Part shown: positions 60,702-64,000 of the stretch, one piece after another
How positions within the stretch are numbered: the stretch's first letter is position 1
How the letters are laid out: each line of letters opens with the position of its first letter
Source of the DNA: Rebecca billardiae RCC1528
Taxonomy: Eukaryota > Haptophyta
Direction of reading: 5' to 3'
DNA: 64,000 nt
Assembly: GCA_965240325.2 (NCBI GenBank)
Contig: OZ251239.1
Location: 620,001 to 684,000, forward strand
Translations under genes and position numbers: made by a program
The notes under the pieces: generated by a model
Told to the model about the DNA's origin: nothing
The model's input: the letters and a program-made list of their open reading frames with translations, nothing else
The model's database searches: none

Positions 60702-62174
60702 ATGGCGGGCGCGGCGCTGCTGCCGCTGCTTCTCGCGCCCCTCCCGTCGGCGCACGCGCCCGCGCTGCGCGGCGTGGACGCTTCCATCCACCCGGAGCTG
60801 CGGATTTACGTCTACGAGCCGTTTGGCAATTACACGGACATGATGGCGCTCGCGCGGCGGCACGCGCCGTGCCGCGAGTCGATGTTCGCGGCGGACTACC
60901 AGATCGTGCGCCGGCTGCTCGGCTCGCCGTACCGCACGCGCGTGGCGCCGCGCGCGCACTTCTTCGTCGTGCCGCTGCCGTACAAGTGCGTGCTCAGCCA
61001 GGAGATGGGCGGAGACATGCGCGGCGCGCTGGCCGTGCTGCGCGCCGCGCTCGCGCAGCTCGAGCGGCGGCGCGCGTGGCGCGAGGCGCCCGAGCGGCAC
61101 CTCTTCTTCTTCATGAGCGCGTCGGGCCCGACGCTCATCCCCGACCCGCCCGGCTGGCGCGGCCTCGGCGCGGGCTTTGCGCGCGCGATCAAGGTGAGCT
61201 GCGAGGGCGACCGCGAGGCACCCTACTTCCGGTACGGCCACGACATCACGGTGCCCGCGCACGTGCGCGAGGGCGCGGCGCGCGGCGGCGGTGCGGCGAG
61301 GGCAGCCGAGCCGGCGCGCGAGCGGCTGCTCGTCTTCCGCGGCAAGCTGCACCACAGCCTGAAGGACGCGTCCGGCCGCGCGGTGCGCGTGCGCAACGAG
61401 CTGCGCTCCGCGCTCCGGGCCGAGATGCAATCTGAACCGGATGTACTCATCTCGGAGCAGCGGCTCCTGGGCAAGGAGGCGGCCGGCTTCTTCTCCGAGC
61501 TGCGCACCGCGCACTTCTGCCTCGCGCCGCGCGGCAACGGGCCCTTCACCGGCCGGCTCTTCGACGCGCTCGCGCACGGGTGCGTGCCCGTCATTGTCGA
61601 CGACCCGATCCAACTGCCGTACGAGCGATTTGTTAATTGGGGGAATTTCTCGTTCAAGGTGGCGGAGCGGCGCGCGGTGGCGGGACTGGCTGGCGCGCTG
61701 CGCGACGTCGGCGGCGCGTCGCGGCGCGCGCTGCGCGCCGGCGTGCGGCGCTGGCGCGGCGCGTTCTCGTGGGCGCGCGGCGGCGGCGCGTTTGAGCTCT
61801 TCCTAATCGAGCTCAGTCTTCGGCTCAACTGCTCGCTCGGCGTGCCCGCGCGGCCCGCGCGGCCGGCGACGCTCAACTCGCCGCACCACTTCTGGCCGCC
61901 GCCGCGCGGCGCGCTCGTGTACGACCCGGGCGCGACCAAGCTCGGACCCACGTGGGAGGGCGGCTTGGCCACGCACCGCACCGCGCGCCGCCGCCTACTC
62001 GCACGACGAGACCGAGACCGAGTCGTCGCAGACGACATCGTCATCAGCAGCTCTGCTGCTGGTCGCAGCGTCGGCGGACGATTTTCGTCATCCGTGGCCC
62101 GCCTAGCAGGCAGAGAAATCACCGGCATGGATGATGAGGCGGCCGCCATCATGTGCCCACCGCCGCCTGAGTGA
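60702..62174 (+). CDS. Exostosin-family (GT47) glycosyltransferase
   Basis: 490 residues from the ATG at 60702, with a signal peptide at about 1-18. The exostosin pattern is visible in order: LRIYVYEPFGNY near residue 30, APRAHFFVVPLP near 82, HLFFFMSASGP, the FRGKLHH strand near 208, then LRTAHFCLAPRGNGPFTGRLFDALAHGCVPVIVDDPIQLPYE from about 268, which is the best-conserved nucleotide-sugar part of the family. F-W--FS-KV-E follows. GT47 enzymes act in the Golgi on heparan, xyloglucan, pectin or, for plant ExAD, on extensin arabinosides; the acceptor here is unknown. Its position after a proline-rich glycoprotein makes a role in Hyp-linked glycan assembly a reasonable guess. Confidence 0.85.
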   Translation: MAGAALLPLLLAPLPSAHAPALRGVDASIHPELRIYVYEPFGNYTDMMALARRHAPCRESMFAADYQIVRRLLGSPYRTRVAPRAHFFVVPLPYKCVLSQEMGGDMRGALAVLRAALAQLERRRAWREAPERHLFFFMSASGPTLIPDPPGWRGLGAGFARAIKVSCEGDREAPYFRYGHDITVPAHVREGAARGGGAARAAEPARERLLVFRGKLHHSLKDASGRAVRVRNELRSALRAEMQSEPDVLISEQRLLGKEAAGFFSELRTAHFCLAPRGNGPFTGRLFDALAHGCVPVIVDDPIQLPYERFVNWGNFSFKVAERRAVAGLAGALRDVGGASRRALRAGVRRWRGAFSWARGGGAFELFLIELSLRLNCSLGVPARPARPATLNSPHHFWPPPRGALVYDPGATKLGPTWEGGLATHRTARRRLLARRDRDRVVADDIVISSSAAGRSVGGRFSSSVARLAGREITGMDDEAAAIMCPPPPE

Positions 62175-62918
62175 TCCCGGACCACTTACCGGTACAGTAC
62201 TCCGGCTTGTCATCCGGGCGACTCAGAGCGTTGCGCCAGCTGGACAAACGCGAAGGGACCCACCGTCCAGGATCCTTGGACTTGTGGAGGGCCCCGGCGA
62301 GACCTGCACTCGGATCGGGGCCCTCTCCCGCTGTGCCGCTTGCGGCGCACGCCTGACCGGTGCGGCGGGCGACGTGTGCGCACGCCGTGCAGCTCGCGGC
62401 GCGTGCGCGTTGGCTAGATGGCACACGTCTCCCGACGCACAAGTCGAATGACCGCAGCTGGGATGCCCTTTCGCGCCGCAAGGACGCTTGCGAGGCCGGT
62501 CGCGCGGCCGAGCGGCGTGGCCGTGCCGCCTGCACGCAGTGCGCCCATGGACTTGGCTTCGCCGCGCGCGCTGAGGCTGGCGAGCGTCACGGCCGAATTC
62601 TACGACGCGCGCGACGCGCCATCTGCCTGCTTCCTTGCCTCCGACGCACGTTTTCTGCGGGCAGCGGCGACTCGCCCGCCCATGCGGCGGCGAGCCGCCA
62701 TCCACCGCGCTTCGCCCTAAACAGAGCGCGGAACATTTCGTTTTGAAAAGCGCAGATCTGAAAAGACCGGAGGGCGTTTGTCCAGCTGGCGCAACGCCCC
62801 TGATCGCTCGGTGTCGCGGTGTTCATGAATTACTGTGAACGAGTAAATGAGTAAATCGGTTCAAATGGCGCCAGCCGGCCCAATACCGCCCTTGGCCCAA
62901 CGGTCATCAGCGTGCGCG
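62175..62918. other. Intergenic, nothing recognised
   Basis: 744 bp between the exostosin gene and the Sel1/MYND gene. Moderate GC, with a short inverted word cggtacagtactccgg near 62190. Open frames here lack any recognisable protein character. Confidence 0.4.
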
Positions 62919-64000
62919 ATGCGCCCCGACGGCGTGGACGAGGCCCTCTACGAGCGCGCCAGCCATGGCGAGGCGCGTGCGCAGTGCGAGCTGGGCGAGG
63001 CGCTGATCGCGCTCGACGCCGCGCATGCTGACGAGGCCGTGCGCTGGTTCCGCGCCGGCGCGGAGTCCGGGCACGGCCGCGCGGCCTTTCGCCTCTCGCA
63101 CGCGCTCGCGAGCGGCACGGGTGTGGCGCGCGACGCGAAGCGCGCGCGCAAGTATCTGCTCCTCGCGGCTGAGGCGGAGGACCCCGAGGCACTGTTCGAG
63201 CTGAGCGGGCTGCGTGGGATCGACGTGGGCGCCGAACCCGCGCATTCCGAGCACACGCCCGCGCACGCGTTCGACTTGGCGCTCCGCTCGGCTAAGCTCG
63301 GCCACGGCCCAGCGATGAGCGCGGTCGCCGTGTGCTACGGCTCGGGGCGGGGCGTGCCGCAGCAGTCGGACCGGCTGGCGGCGGTGTGGTGCGCCAAGGC
63401 GGCCGAGCTCGGCCTCGCCTCCGCGCAGTACAACCTCGGCGCGGCGTACCATTTCGGCCACGGCGTGAGCGCGAATGCGGCGACAGCGCTGCACTGGTTC
63501 CGCAAGTCGGCGGCGCAGGGCAACGCCATGGCGATGCACTCTGTGGCCACCGCGCTGACGAAGGGGCTGGGCGTGGAGGCCGACCCCGCCGAGGGCGCGC
63601 GCTGGCTGCGCAAGGCCTCCCGCCTCGGCGACGCCAAGGCCACCTTCGGGCTCGCCGACCTGCTCAGCAAGGGAGCGCCGGGCGTGCCCGCGGACCCGGA
63701 GGAGGCGGCGCGGCTGTACCGCCTCCTCGGCGAGCAGGGCGCGGAGGGCGCGGCCGTGAGCGCGTTGCTCAACGTCGTCGGCACCCCCTTGCACGGCTGG
63801 GGCCCCGCGCGCGTCAACTCGCGCCCGCCCAAGCGCGGCGGCAGCGGCGGCGAAGGTTCCGAGAATGTTCCGCCGCCCACTGCCAGCGCCGGCGGTGCGC
63901 CGCCGGTGGCCTGCTGCTGTCTGCACTGCGGCGCCGCCGGCTCGGATGAGGCGCCGCTCATGGTGTGTTCGCGGTGCCACGCGGCGCGCTTCTGCGGTCG
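62919..64000 (+). CDS. Sel1-repeat protein with C-terminal MYND finger (3' truncated)
   Basis: The frame runs from the ATG at 62919 to the window end without a stop (360 residues seen). Residues about 10-290 are Sel1-type helical repeats with the usual spacing: AVRWFRAGAESGHGRAAFRLSHALASGTGV, AAVWCAKAAELGLASAQYNLG, ALHWFRKSAAQGNAMAMHSVATAL and GARWLRKASRLGDAKATFGLADLL in outline. After a Gly/Pro-rich linker a MYND zinc finger starts (CCCLHCGAAG, then CSRCHAARFCG), whose last ligands lie beyond the edge. Sel1 repeats are scaffolds for multiprotein complexes and MYND fingers bind Pro-rich peptides, so an adaptor role is inferred. It is read on the plus strand; a long minus-strand frame over the same bases has no protein character. 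Confidence 0.85.
   Translation, partial: MRPDGVDEALYERASHGEARAQCELGEALIALDAAHADEAVRWFRAGAESGHGRAAFRLSHALASGTGVARDAKRARKYLLLAAEAEDPEALFELSGLRGIDVGAEPAHSEHTPAHAFDLALRSAKLGHGPAMSAVAVCYGSGRGVPQQSDRLAAVWCAKAAELGLASAQYNLGAAYHFGHGVSANAATALHWFRKSAAQGNAMAMHSVATALTKGLGVEADPAEGARWLRKASRLGDAKATFGLADLLSKGAPGVPADPEEAARLYRLLGEQGAEGAAVSALLNVVGTPLHGWGPARVNSRPPKRGGSGGEGSENVPPPTASAGGAPPVACCCLHCGAAGSDEAPLMVCSRCHAARFCG

Noticed and set aside
62907-63980. Minus-strand frame of 357 residues at the right edge
   Set aside because: It mirrors the Sel1/MYND gene on the plus strand, which has clear repeats and zinc-finger cysteines.

Overview
The window is nuclear DNA from a GC-rich unicellular alga, most likely a haptophyte or another lineage with a secondary red plastid. 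Four things point there. Genes have GT-AG introns with the Cys-rich EsV-1-7 repeat family present. A Mpv17-type membrane protein starts with a signal-peptide-like segment ending in an ATAF motif, as in plastid precursors of such algae. Centriole genes imply a flagellate. There is a huge polyproline (pherophorin-like) surface protein. No tRNA, rRNA or CRISPR array was seen, and species assignment is an inference.

Positions 1-18,155 hold six tandem same-strand copies (A-F) of one gene. Each encodes 5-12 near-identical 38-residue repeats that fit the EsV-1-7 motif C-X4-C-X16-C-X2-H-X12 exactly (44 units in all), followed by a shared basic, bipartite-NLS-like tail of about 150 residues. The spacers between copies are targets for mobile DNA. 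There are two long foldback elements (arms of 428 and 421 bp), a 1.5 kb element (X) that has itself received two related terminal-inverted-repeat elements, a 786-bp insertion inside the tail of copy B, and a 607-bp TA-flanked MITE-like element. Sibling copies provide the empty sites, so most insertion boundaries and target duplications can be read directly. A second, unoccupied and inverted copy of X lies at 23,163-24,477.

Positions 19,000-44,400 carry mostly single-copy genes: a BIVM-like protein, a secreted Cys-rich protein, a 2,351-residue sacsin-type ATPase/BTB protein, an F-box/RCC1 protein, a proline-rich protein, a three-exon leucine-rich-repeat gene whose introns I inferred, a luminal or secreted protein that may be a glycosyltransferase, a divergent pair of organelle membrane proteins (DMT/EamA transporter and Mpv17 family), and a 174-bp AT-rich island in otherwise GC-rich DNA.

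Positions 44,393-48,132 are a head-to-head pair with 203 bp between start codons: CEP44 and an LRRC45-like gene, both centriole/centrosome proteins. Positions 48,593-62,174 form a possible functional neighbourhood for a hydroxyproline-rich glycoprotein: a ShKT-domain prolyl 4-hydroxylase (two introns inferred), a secreted glycosyltransferase-like protein, a 2,513-residue polyproline membrane protein with cohesin-like, TMEM132-like, dockerin-like and transmembrane parts, and an exostosin-type (GT47) glycosyltransferase. The window ends inside a Sel1-repeat/MYND-finger gene.
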